Positions 12,401-24,400 of a DNA stretch of 64,000 nucleotides are shown here, in pieces. The position numbers and the translations under genes are program-made. This DNA is from Anastrepha obliqua (Eukaryota > Arthropoda > Insecta > Diptera > Tephritidae), in contig NC_072893.1 of assembly GCF_027943255.1 (NCBI RefSeq), positions 133,857,784-133,921,783 of the forward strand. Direction: 5' to 3'. Each line of letters starts with the position of its first letter. Position 1 is the stretch's first letter. The notes beneath the pieces are model-generated. The model was not told the DNA's origin. It worked only from the letters and a program-made list of their open reading frames with translations, and did no database searches.

Positions 12401-15400
12401 AAAAAAAAAATTTCTTTTAAATATTTTCTTCATATAAAAAAAAAGAAAAAATCAAAATATTGTGCAAAACAAAACTTGCTCGATTCTTAGATTATAGTAA
12501 GTTTCGAATCGACATTCATTTTATGTGTACAAAAATATATTAGAAAAAAATTGTATAGTTTTTCAAAACATTTCATTTTCAACTATTAACAAAGATGTGG
12601 CAGTGGCAGTGGCAGTGGCAGTGGTGCGCCATTTGAAAATGTCTATGCGCAAGGAAAGCAGCGGGAGCCGGCTGGAGGATGATAGTTACCGATAAGTTTT
12701 CAGAGGTTTTGTTGAGCGTGTGTGCACGAAAGCGCGGAAATGCGTTTGCTAATTTATAGTTTTCTCTTTGAATGAGTTTTAGTTAATTTGTTTTCTTAAC
12801 TTTCGTTTACTTCATTTTCGTGTCTTCTGTTGGAGCTACGCTGCATTTGCAAAAGAAAAATTTTGAAAATATTTAAAATTTTTTTCGTTTTTTCTGCTTA
12901 ATTTGTTATTCTTATAAAGTAGTATTCGGAAGCGATAGCAAAAAGAAGGCAAATACTTGACGCTACTTTTTACTTGCATAACAAACAAAAAAACGGTAAG
13001 GATTACTGGAAAAGAATAATTTTCATAGAAAAATACGTATTTCTCTACTGAAAATACACGAACGGCAAGTACCGACAGTAAAAGAGTCGATGTAGTATAA
13101 TAAAGAAACTGCTCAATGTATTATTATTCTTCTTATAAAGTAGTATTCGGAAGCGATAGCAAAAAGAAGGCAAATACTTGACGCTACTTTTTACTTGCAT
13201 AACAAACAAAAAAACGGTAAGGATTACTGGAAAAGAATAATTTTCATAGAAAAATACGTATTTCTCTACTGAAAATACACGAACGGCAAGTACCGACAGT
13301 AAAAGAGTCGATGTAGTATAATAAAGAAACTGCTCCGCTGCCACAAAAAGGAAACTGCAAACATATCTGATGCACACTTTAACGCATGGTTAACCAAAGT
13401 TATTTCAACACACAGTTATCCTGCTTATGAAGTGTTATGGAAGCTAGAAAAGAAAAGAAATCATTACTCAAAAAAGGGTTACAACAGTTTCATGCGGTAG
13501 AAATAAATGCATTCTTCAATAAACACCCAGACACACACTTAAAGGGGGTTTCAATAGGTGCACTCTCACTTTGACTGTGTACAGCAGATCGATTACATGC
13601 CAAGGCATCCCTGTATTTTGGACTAATATTTATTTTTTTTGAAAATTGATTTATTCAAAACGAGTAAGTTCAGAGCGCGCAGATTCGATAATCAATGCAT
13701 GAAATACCAAATGATAGAAAGTTTTTATAATAGCGGTCGCCCCACGAAAAACCCCGCCACCGACGGGACGCGGAGCTCGGCCAAACACCTAGAAAGGGTA
13801 TAACCGTCAATTATTATATACACATACATCTATATATATAAAAATGAAATGATGTTCGTTTGTACGCATTTTTTTGAGCCGATACGAGACCAATTTTATT
13901 CGTTCTTTTTTCATATTATAGGGATCTACTAGGGGAAGGTTTTTAGCAAAAAAAATTTTTTTTTAATAATTTCTTCATATAAAAAAAAGAAAAAATTAAA
14001 ATATTGTACAAATTGTGTTTTTAGTGAAAATTGCCGCAGAACTTGCTCGATTCTTAGGTTAAGTTTCGAATTAACATTCATTTTATATGTACAACTTTTT
14101 TTGAATAAATATGCGAATTTTTCCTTATTGTGAAACGATTTGTGTCGTGTTGCTAAGTTGCAAATTTTTTTCGACGCGGAGTAAACATAAACAACAACAT
14201 GTTTATGATACAGTCATGAATAATGTTAGCCATGGAACTGATGGATTGTTTTTCTTGGATGCTTCTGGGGGAACAGGAAAGACCTTTTTGATTTCATTGA
14301 TATTAGCAACACTTCGATCAGATAATAACGTTGCATTGGCACTCGCTTCTTCCGGAACTGCGGCTACATTACTGGAAGGTGGTCGCACAGCACACTTGCA
14401 TTAAAGTTGCCTTTGAATATGCAGGTAAATGAAACACCAACATGTAATATTTCGAAAACATCTGGAATGGCAAAAGTTCTTAAAGTATGTAAGCTCATCG
14501 TATGGGACGAGTGTACTATGGCACACAAGAAACCATTGGAAGCACTTGATAGAACTTTGAAAGATCTACGAGGAAGCCAAACAGTCTTTGGAGGTGCCAT
14601 TATTTTATTGGTTGGAGATTTCAGGCAAACATTACCTGTGATCCCAAAATCTACGGCTGCAGATGAAATCAATGCATGCTTAAAATCATCGTATTTATGG
14701 AGACATGTAAACACGCTTACACTTGCTACAAACGTACGTGTTCAACTACAGAACAATCCATCAGCAGCTGAATTTTCACACCAATTACTGAAAATCGGAA
14801 ATGGCCAAATGTCTGTCGATCCAACAGGAATGATTACATTGCCTAACAACTTCTGCACTTTTGCACTGTCTAAAGAGGCATTGATACAGAGTGTATTTCC
14901 AAACATAGTTCAACATTACAAAAACCATGATTGGCTCAGCGAAAGAGCAATTTTAGCTGGGAAAAATAAGGACGTCAATGATATAAATGCAGCTATTTTG
15001 GATCAAATACCTGGTGACATAGTTGCATATAAGTCAATGGACTCTATTACTGATCAAGATGATGTCGTAAATTATCCAACTGAATTCTTAAACTCACTCG
15101 ATTTGCCAGGCGTACCACCTTATAATTTACGGTTAAAAATTGCAGCACCGATTATTATGCTGCGCAACAGTAATGTGCCACTACTTTGCGACGGTACCAG
15201 ACTCGCTTTGAAGAAGCTAATGGGTAACGTTATCGAAGCAACAATTTTGAAAGGGAAGTACAAAGGAGAAGATCACTGATTCCGACGGGTTTACCATTTG
15301 ATTACAAATGTTTGCAGTTCCCTATTCGCCTTGCCTTCGCTATGACAATTAATAAGGCGCAAGGACAGTCTCTACAAATGTGCGGTATTAATTTAGAATA

Positions 15401-18400
15401 CCCAATTTTTTCTCATGGACAAACGTATGTAGCTTGCTCACGAGTAGGTAAACCATCGTCATTATTCATTTACGCGAAAGATGGAAAAACCAAAAACGTT
15501 GTCTACCAAAAAGTGTTACAATAAAGTTCGAATGAAATTGTATCAAAGAACTTGCTTTGTTTTGTATTAATTTTATTCTCTTTTAGCAAATCATTGAATT
15601 TATCGCCTAGCGAAGCGGGGGAGGGTACGCTAGTACATATAAAAAAATTAAGCCGAAAAAAAGTGTGCATTTGTCCGGGGTAATCTCAGCAACGCGTGTA
15701 AGGAAAATAATGAAAGTTTCACACATTGTTGGTGTTGCTTTGGCAAAGGTTTCTGTGAAGTTTGGTTGAAATCCGATAACGCGTGTGTGTGCGGTGCATC
15801 GGTTAAGTGAGTGTGTTTTTGCTATTTGCCGCACGTATTTTTTGTACCGCACATAGCATTCATTAGAATTGAATACATTTTGGTCGTGTGTGTCTGGGCC
15901 GGTTATTATGAAATTTGGTATATATATATTTTTTTCCACGGAGAAGGTTAGTATAATATGCTTATTGATTCCACTCGACACCAGGTGGCGCTGCCGAAGG
16001 CCAAAACGAGGACCCGGGTAACCCTAGGATGTATTTTTACATTGAGGGTATCAAATCAAAGCTACTGATGAGTGCTTTAATACAGAGTATTTTTTAGATC
16101 TCTGAGTGACCAAGGTCTCGAGATATAGCCGAAAAGGTGGACCAAGGTACCCTTGGATGTGTTTGTACAATATGGGTATCAGATGGAAGCTGTTGATGAA
16201 AGCTTTTAAGTGAAGTCATTTTTACTGCCCGTTTCCGGGATAAAGAAAGGAGATGGAGCTGGGGATGGAAGAGGAAAAGGAATAGCTACAGGAAGAGGAA
16301 GAGAAAAATTAAAAAAAATTCTAAAAAAATTTTAAAATGTTACATATACGCTTATTATATAAACGTTAATCTGAAGTCAGCTATAGTGAAAAATTCATTG
16401 TATCATTGCCGGCGTGATTGGTGATCGTTTCCTTAATTTTTTGCAGAAAGGTTATGCTAATATGAGATATTACCTATATCATTCATATATTTACGTATTA
16501 CCTGTGTACTCACAAATATACGGTTGAAGCAAGTATATGTCAGTTTTTTTACTTCGCCTGGAGAAGTTTATATAAATTTAAGAAGAGTAAATAGAACTTA
16601 TTTTATTTCAGACTTCCCGCAAAAAAGTCATTTGCACCTGAACACATAGCTGGGTTAAAGCGGGGGGGAATAGAACAGTTCTCTTCTCCTTCTCCGCTTT
16701 TTTGCACACGTAATTGTATGGGATGAGTGCACGATGGCACATAAAAAGTCACTAGAAGCGCTTGATAGGGCATTAAGAGAATTACGTAGTAAAAATGAAA
16801 TGTTTGGTCGTGCCTTAGTGCTGCTGGCAGGTGATTTTAGACAAACACTGCCTGTTATTCCTCGAGCAACTGTAGCAGATGAATTGACTGCATGTTTGAA
16901 ATCATCATATTTGTGGAGACATGTTCAAACACTCAAACTAACTACAAATGTACGTGTTCTAATGCAAAATGATCCATCAGCTGCTGAATTTTCACAGCAA
17001 TTATTGGATATTGGAAATGGCAAAGTTCCTGTCCATAATTTAACTGGCTTAATAACTTTACAACCAAACTTTTGACAAATAAGTCAAACGAAAGAACAGT
17101 TAATTCAAAGTATTTTCCCAAATTTGTCTCAAAATTACAAAAATCATGATTGGCTTAGTGCACGAGCCATCATGGCTGGCAAAAATAAAGATGTGAAAGA
17201 AATGAATGCGGCTATTTTGGCTAACATACCAAGTCCAGAACAAGCATATCGATCCGTTGACACTGTTACAAATCAAGATGATATTGTAAATTATCCCACT
17301 GAATTTTTGAATTCCTTAGATTTACCTGGATTACCGCCACACATGCTAAACTTGAAAATAGGAGCACCGATTATTATGTTGAGAAACATAAATCAACCAC
17401 GACTATGTAATGGTACAATGGATTAACAGTTCAGAGATTGATGAATAAACTCATTGAAGCAACAATTTTGAATGGAAAATACTCTGGTGAAGACGTTTTA
17501 ATACCGCGAATACCTTTGATACCATCGGATATGCCGTTTGAATTCAAACGTCTTCAATTTCCTGTTCGCCTTGCATTCGCGATTACTATTAATAAGTCAC
17601 AGGGCCAAACTTTATCAATTTGTGGTATTGATTTAGAATACCCATGTTTTTCTCATGGCCAACTTTATGTTTCATGCTCAAGAGTTGGTAAGCCATCGGT
17701 ATTGTTCATTTATTCAACAACGAATGGAAAAACGAAGAAAATTGTATACCAAAGAGCATTACAATAAAAAAAGTAATAAAGTAAATCACATCAAACGTTT
17801 TTTAATTGCTACTACTATTTAAAACTTCTTTCATTGCTATTCATGCGTGAGAATTTTTATAAAAAACGCACAGTATTTTTCGGCTTAATTTAATTAATTA
17901 ATCTAGATTTTTTTAAAGACGACCAGGGGAACGGGCGGGTTTTCGCTAGTTTTATAATATTTATGCATCTAGCTGCAATTCGTATCACAATAGTTTTAAA
18001 ATCGCAAAGTGAATACAAATTCCATTCATTGTATTTTGCTGTGCACATTAAATACGTAACCGCATACGACACTTAAGATGTGTTTACATGAAATCTACAC
18101 AATTTTAATTGATCTATCAGCTGTAAATATTAATGGAATCTCAAACAAAGGCTGAAACAAGTTTCAGAAATTCCCACCAACCGTGATCAAAATCATTGCC
18201 AAGACATGAGAGTTCATCAACTCAGAGAAGCAACTGCAAGCAAACCGGAAAAATTATTGTGAAGCACAATAGCTCAACTACATATACGCATACATATATA
18301 TGTACATATGCTTTGCAGCATCTTATTAGTTACCGCGTTGTAGATTTGTGACAGCTTCGCACGCACTCACATTAACTGCATCATTCACTTACGCTTTCGC

Positions 18401-21400
18401 AGCGACAGTCGATTAGCAATTGGGGAAGTCTGGATGATCACGTTGCCTGAGTAGCTGACATTCATCTGCAATTAGCATTTGCATTACACTACCCAATTTG
18501 CTATCGCTGCGTGCCTCTCTTAGCCCCTCCACCACTCCTGTGACTTATCAATAATTTCTTGTCATATTCCGTCGATAATACGCGCACAAAGTGCCAGCCC
18601 ATTATAGCAAAACATTTCGTACCATAGTTTTATGAGATGATGATATTACGACCGTTATTGCGTTTGTTGCTTCGCTTATTACTGGTACCGTGTGGCGTTA
18701 AATTGTGTCAAATGCTGAAACCTGTAACTTCAATTATGCAACTTTGGCACAGACTTGTGATGTGTGTATGTAAACCTAGTTTTGCAGTAGCGAAAGCCAG
18801 ACGCCAGCGGAGGCTGCATCAATTACGAGCGGTACACGCTATGTGCTACATTGCGGCATCGTGGCAGAGGAGCAGGAGCTGAGGTTGGAGTCACTGTAGG
18901 CGATATGGCTCGTACGCAGCACTGCGACTTGGGTGCTGTCGTGTGGCCACAAATTATACTCTCTTGTGTGCCGATGAATATTTTCAAACTGAAGACAGCA
19001 GGAAGTTTGCTTCCTTTCACTTTTTATGTAGCTCATAATAACGGTGTAGTTGCATAACTTTCTTCTATTAAGCAGAGCCCAGCGTTGACGGTCGCGCTGT
19101 GGAATTTCGAATTTAATTGTTTCCCTTGAACAAAAAAACAAACGTTACATGCTAATTTCGTGGCGTGGTTGTCTGAGTCGGTATCCAAAACACTTTTTGT
19201 GTGAACTGTAGCGGCGCATGAATACACGCACTTAGTCTAAAGAAGGGAAGCTGAGGGGATTGAGGTCGAGTCGTAAGGGGTCGTCGCTGCAAACAGGTAT
19301 CCACAGCAAAATGGTGTCACGCCACACCCAACACACGCGCTCAAACCAATTTATTTACAATTGTAACTCAATTAGCATTTGCTTAGAAAGATCCAAATAC
19401 AAAAATTGAAAAATTAAAATAATTACTACACAAAGTCGAAAACTGCAAATCGCCGCTGCCTAATTAACCCAATTGAAAAAGATTCCCTAGGCTAGTAATC
19501 TTTTACTTACATTTACCACTTACCCGAATAAGTTAACAGCACGTGATCCCCGCTGTGATTTGTGTAGCGCGACCAGAAGCAGATTGTGAATTGATTCAAC
19601 TCTGGCAGTTCATTCTCGTAAGCAACGGTACCGTCGTGATTGAAGGCATACTTTTTAACCGCACACTGATCCTGAAGAGGTGATTAAAGACAATAGAAAA
19701 ACACAAGTCACTATAAACCAATTGATCCATTAAAATTCAAACAACGCATCGCACTTGAGCATTTAAATTACCTGATTGTAGTCGCCACCACCGAATAAAT
19801 CGCGTTCATACTCGAATTCGTCGGTATCGAACTTCAGTCCGGAATGTGCGCCAGGCAAAGTCCCTAAAGGCGCCGATATTGCCACGGCATCACTAATACC
19901 AGTAATCACCTTGCTCGCGGATTCCTGTGGCAACAATGGCGACGACGAGTATTCCGCACTTTCGGCGGAATTGCCACCAAGGGTTAACGTTTTGGCGCTA
20001 GTTGCCGATCCAGGATGTGATTGCTGCAGATTGAAAGAGGTTGTAAACGAACCACCAACTATGGGCTTCCAACCAAAACTTAAAGGCAGCAGCCCTAGAA
20101 GTCCTGACACAAGGACATACACACGAAACCAACTCCACTGCATTGCTTGGTCAAATATAAAGTTCTTCAAGTTCTTACAGTTCTCCACATAAAGAAAAAC
20201 AAACAATATCACTTTTCCACTTTTCCTATTTCTCCTATTTCACTACTTTCTTTACTGAATACACTTTCGTTTTCGCATTTAAAGTTCGCAACTTATTTAT
20301 TGCATTTGCGTTTTCAATTCACTTTTATTATGTGTCTTCGATTTACGAGTGACTACACGTAGTTGCACGTCTGCACGCGACGATGGCTCAAACTTTATTG
20401 GCAGTCAACTGTAGTGGTGGTGCATGTGGAAGCGTCTGTGGCTATGCGACTTGGACTGGGAACGCGCGCGCAGCCAGTAAACAAGTTTGGTAGCACAACA
20501 AGCACGTCCCTACATTACACCCCTGCCGCCTGCCCCTGTCGCAGTGAAACAAACGATTGAATAGCTGCAGAGACGATAGCACAGCGCTAATCCGCGCCAG
20601 TTCCAATCACTACCAACAAATTTCATTCATTCATTCAGCCGTCAAATGCATTAAAGACGGCAAAGCCGCCGTCCAAGTATCATTTGCAAGCGTCGGCTAT
20701 GTGTCGAACACTCAAGCAATTGACAGCCGAACTACGAGATAATTGCCGACGGGCAGCGGCATTGATGCCACAACTCTGCTGACTGATTGTTTACACTTTT
20801 TATGCATTTATAAGCAACAAGAGAAAAAACAGCGAATCCATTTGCATTTGATGCTAATTAGCGAAGACGCAACACAAGACGGAAATTTGTTTGGAGTAGC
20901 TTTAAGGAGGCAGATCAAGAGAAGATGGGAGAATCGGACAATTTATTGTCTGACAACATTGAAATTGCTCTGACACTATTTCTACAAAATTTTACTACGC
21001 CACATAATATATTTAAAAATATATGTACATTTATGGTAGGCATATACAAGTACTTGACCGATGCAGTATTCGTCTGAAAAAACTATTCAAAAGTGAAATT
21101 GCATTGAAAATGCAAAGCGCGATCTATAGCCGACAGCCGCCAATCGATCGTTGATTTGTTCAGTTTGCGCGCCAAATAATTTACGTGTTCAATAAGTCCG
21201 ACAGTACTTTGTAGCTTTTGATAGAAAAGAAATCAAACCCACTACTTCAACGATGAAAATTTCTATTTCGGCTGCTACTGCAAATTATTCTCACACCCAA
21301 TTACAACCGCTCAGTTCCAGCAGCAGCTCCAGCGAATCATAATTACTCTCAGTCAACGAGATTTATTACATTTCCAAAAATTTCACATGCATACATTAGT

Positions 21401-24400
21401 TATACTGGTAATAGACTTTATGATATCATATTGCTCATCGCTTCGCTTCTGTACTGACGACTAACCATCTCAACGAGACGTAATGATTTATTATTGCAGA
21501 TTGGCAAACAAGCCGCACCGTATTATGTGGGCGCCTCACAGACCTTACCGCGCGGCATGTACTCGTCCGAGCGCACCAAAGTTCCGATTGGTAAGTCAGC
21601 GCAAAGCTTCGAATTTATTTAAAAAAAAGTACTCTATTGAGATAAATCCAAAAATGGATGGCATGCAAAATGGAGAAATTAATAGAACATTTTTATTGCT
21701 TGCTTAATTTTACTGTACTCATTTATTGCATACCATTCTATCTACTAACATATATTTAAATTTCGTGTACAATAATAAAACATATTTTATGAATGTTCAG
21801 TGTATTTTGTTTTTGTAATTATTCGGTCTGCTAATTAGAAACAATTCATCTCACATCCATTAAATAAACCTCGCCCATTCATGTGTATATATGTATTCGT
21901 ATGTTGTTCTCTTCATTGTCAACTGTTCACGCCCACTAACGACTACCGCTACCACCAACCACACTCCATAACTGTACTGTGCTCTGAACTTGAATATGTG
22001 CGTATTAAGGAGCGCCAGTGAAACCCTTGAGGACGCATAACTCAAGAGGTAGCATGGAGCCCTTATTTCCTTATTCCCCGGATCAGTTATATAGCATCCC
22101 AGGTACTTTGAATTCATAGACATTCATTATCTCAATTTTGGTTTGGTTTGAAGATAATCCAGTAAATAAATAGCTAAAAGAAATACAAACTGGGAACAGT
22201 CCATTTTTCTTTTTCATATCATAACAATTAGATACTTTGCATCTTTAATGTTTATACATATTTTTTTTTTTTTTTTGTTTAATGTAACCATTCTAACAAT
22301 CTGACTAACACCTTTTTTATGATTTGAAATATGCTAAATTATGTAAATATTTTCTTCAGCTACTACTATCTTTATGTGCTGTGTGTATTCCAAAACATGC
22401 CTCCAAAAAATGTGATAGCTGTTATAAACACAAATATCTGATACAATTTTCAGATGGTTACTCCAGTTCGCCGGAACGCAGCACACGTGGTAATTACGAG
22501 GAGCCTTACTACAGCCAATACGGTACCCGAGGGCCGGTGGTCGCGCCCATTATTGACGAGGAACAGAGGTTGGCAAATATTAAAACAGGAGGGTTTATTA
22601 AATTGTTGTTATGATTAACTTTTATTTTTCGCCACCGACAGCGAAGTGGGGCTTGCTGAGGATCAGTATGCCGTATACGGAATGAAGGTGGGACCAGGAA
22701 GATTACCAAGATCGAATCAAATGTATGATTCTGCACGGTATGTGTAGAGACAATTTTAAGTGTTACGTTTCGTGTTTCTTTCGCATCAGTTTACAGAGTT
22801 TATGAATTAATATAAAAAATAAAGCATTAAAGTGTTACAGGAAAGTATTGACCATTTTTCCAAAAATCTAACTGTATTACAGATACTTACATATGTTGAA
22901 TTAAACTTTCAAGAGTGTACACTTTTTTAATTCATGCCAATGTGTGAAGCAGTGCAGTGTTTATGGAGCAGAAGCTTTAATATACTTCTCTTTAAATAAT
23001 TCGAAATTTTTAATGTCACTTTCCTCACATTTTTTATAAAAATAAATCTTAATGTTACCAAAAGTTAGCCAAATAGACATGATTTATTTTCTCATCAGAC
23101 AGACTCAGTATATTTTCTGGTTTAAATTGCACACTTCTGCGACTGCGTCGATAGACTTTTATTCTTTTAACCCCCCCATTGCCGTTGGTTACCATGGTGG
23201 TTGCAATCGGATGTAAATAGGTGGCACCTGGTGTAATATTTTCATTTAGCGACTTTAGTATTTTAGTGACTTAAATTCCTACTACCAATGTTTTTCTCCT
23301 ACCTTTACTCTTTATAGCCTGCACAATGAGACAAAGAAGATATCCGCCGAAAGAAAGAAATGCTAGCGCCGTAATACTAATGTGGAATAAAGTCTGCAAT
23401 TTAGAAGGTCTTTCCTCCGGTTGCCAAGGATGATAATCGTAGCTCCTTCAATTGAAATATTGTTTATATTTTAGGCAATTACTCAGTGAGAACTCCCGAA
23501 AGTAGGCTTCGTTAACGTTTTAATGTGTTCTTTTTACTCAAAATCCGAAACGAAATATTTTAACTTTGCTCTCCGAAGACTTTCAGGAGTTTCTACTCAT
23601 AGAGCTGATAATTATTACCGTCTTTCGGCGGTTAACTGCAATGCTTGTGGGATCACACATGACCTATTTTTATTTAGCTGAGAAACGTCACAAACTCCCA
23701 AAACGCCCGAAGTTCCATTAACTTGCTTTTTATCGTTTCGTCCAATATCTTCTTCTGTCAATTTCTCCAATGAGCGCTGAAGACGTAACAATTCCGACAT
23801 ATCCAGTTCCATAAGGCAATCTGTCAACATTTCCTTTTCCAAAATATCTTGTGGTTTTTCCATTGTGTTGGAAACAACTATTGCCAGTACTTGCAACCAA
23901 AATAGGGATAGAAAACCTTGTTCCCGCAATGCCGCCATTTCAATGTACCAACATCCTCAAGAAACACTTCAAAACTGAATATCACCGATTGGCACGATTT
24001 AAGTTGCCAAACAGTAGATTTGTTCAACAGTCACGGTCGGAAGGCGACATAATCGGTACCATGAAAATAAGCCAAACATTCACAGAATGTCTGCAACAGA
24101 AATGCAAGGAAATGCGTTCGCTGTGAAGTGGTTTGACACCACTAAAAATGAAGTTCAAAACAAACTGCGAAGTATTATTTAGCGGCTAAACAGAGTGGAA
24201 AACTGCAAGACAATTACGTATAATGAGAATAAAAAGAATTACTAATTGCGCAAAACAAATGTAAACACTCTTGCACACAATCACGTCGGTTTTATAATAA
24301 CTCTGCGTAGAAATGAGGAAAGCCCCATAAAACCCATTTCATGACTTTTCAGCCAATGCGCAAAGCGAATGTATTGTGGGGAAAGTTGAGATACTACAAT

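Larger units (their letters stand above)
15607..17949 (+). mobile_element. Helitron B, head to tail with Helitron A
   Basis: The 3' end GGGCGGGTTTTCGCTAG followed by T is at 17933-17949. The 5' end is less sure: sequence directly after Helitron A's CTAGT (ACATATAAAAAAATTAAG...) and the following AAAGTTTCACACATTGTT-like block resemble the 5' region of the Helitron at 61040-62356, so the element probably begins at about 15635. Inside are a minisatellite remnant (16010-16240), a purine-rich stretch and a broken helicase. The open frame at 15607-15981 on the minus strand is a by-product. Confidence 0.65.
9721..21499 (+). other. giant intron 7 of the p140Cap-like gene
   Basis: An 11.8 kb intron between exon 7 (ends ...AAATCAAAG|gtgag) and exon 8 (tgcag|ATTGGCAAAC). 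It contains the whole antisense pentraxin gene and its Helitron-rich intron. 17950-19523 and 20144-21499 hold no further gene that I can support; 20144-20600 should contain the promoter and 5' UTR of the pentraxin gene. Confidence 0.75.

Noticed and set aside
15607..15981. 124-codon minus-strand frame
   Set aside because: It spans the junction between Helitron A and Helitron B and crosses the CTAG terminus, so it cannot be an inherited gene.
23851..24126. 91-codon plus-strand frame (MVFPLCWKQLL...)
   Set aside because: It overlaps the first exon and upstream region of the nested minus-strand gene, has no domain, and the minus-strand exon joins cleanly to two others.
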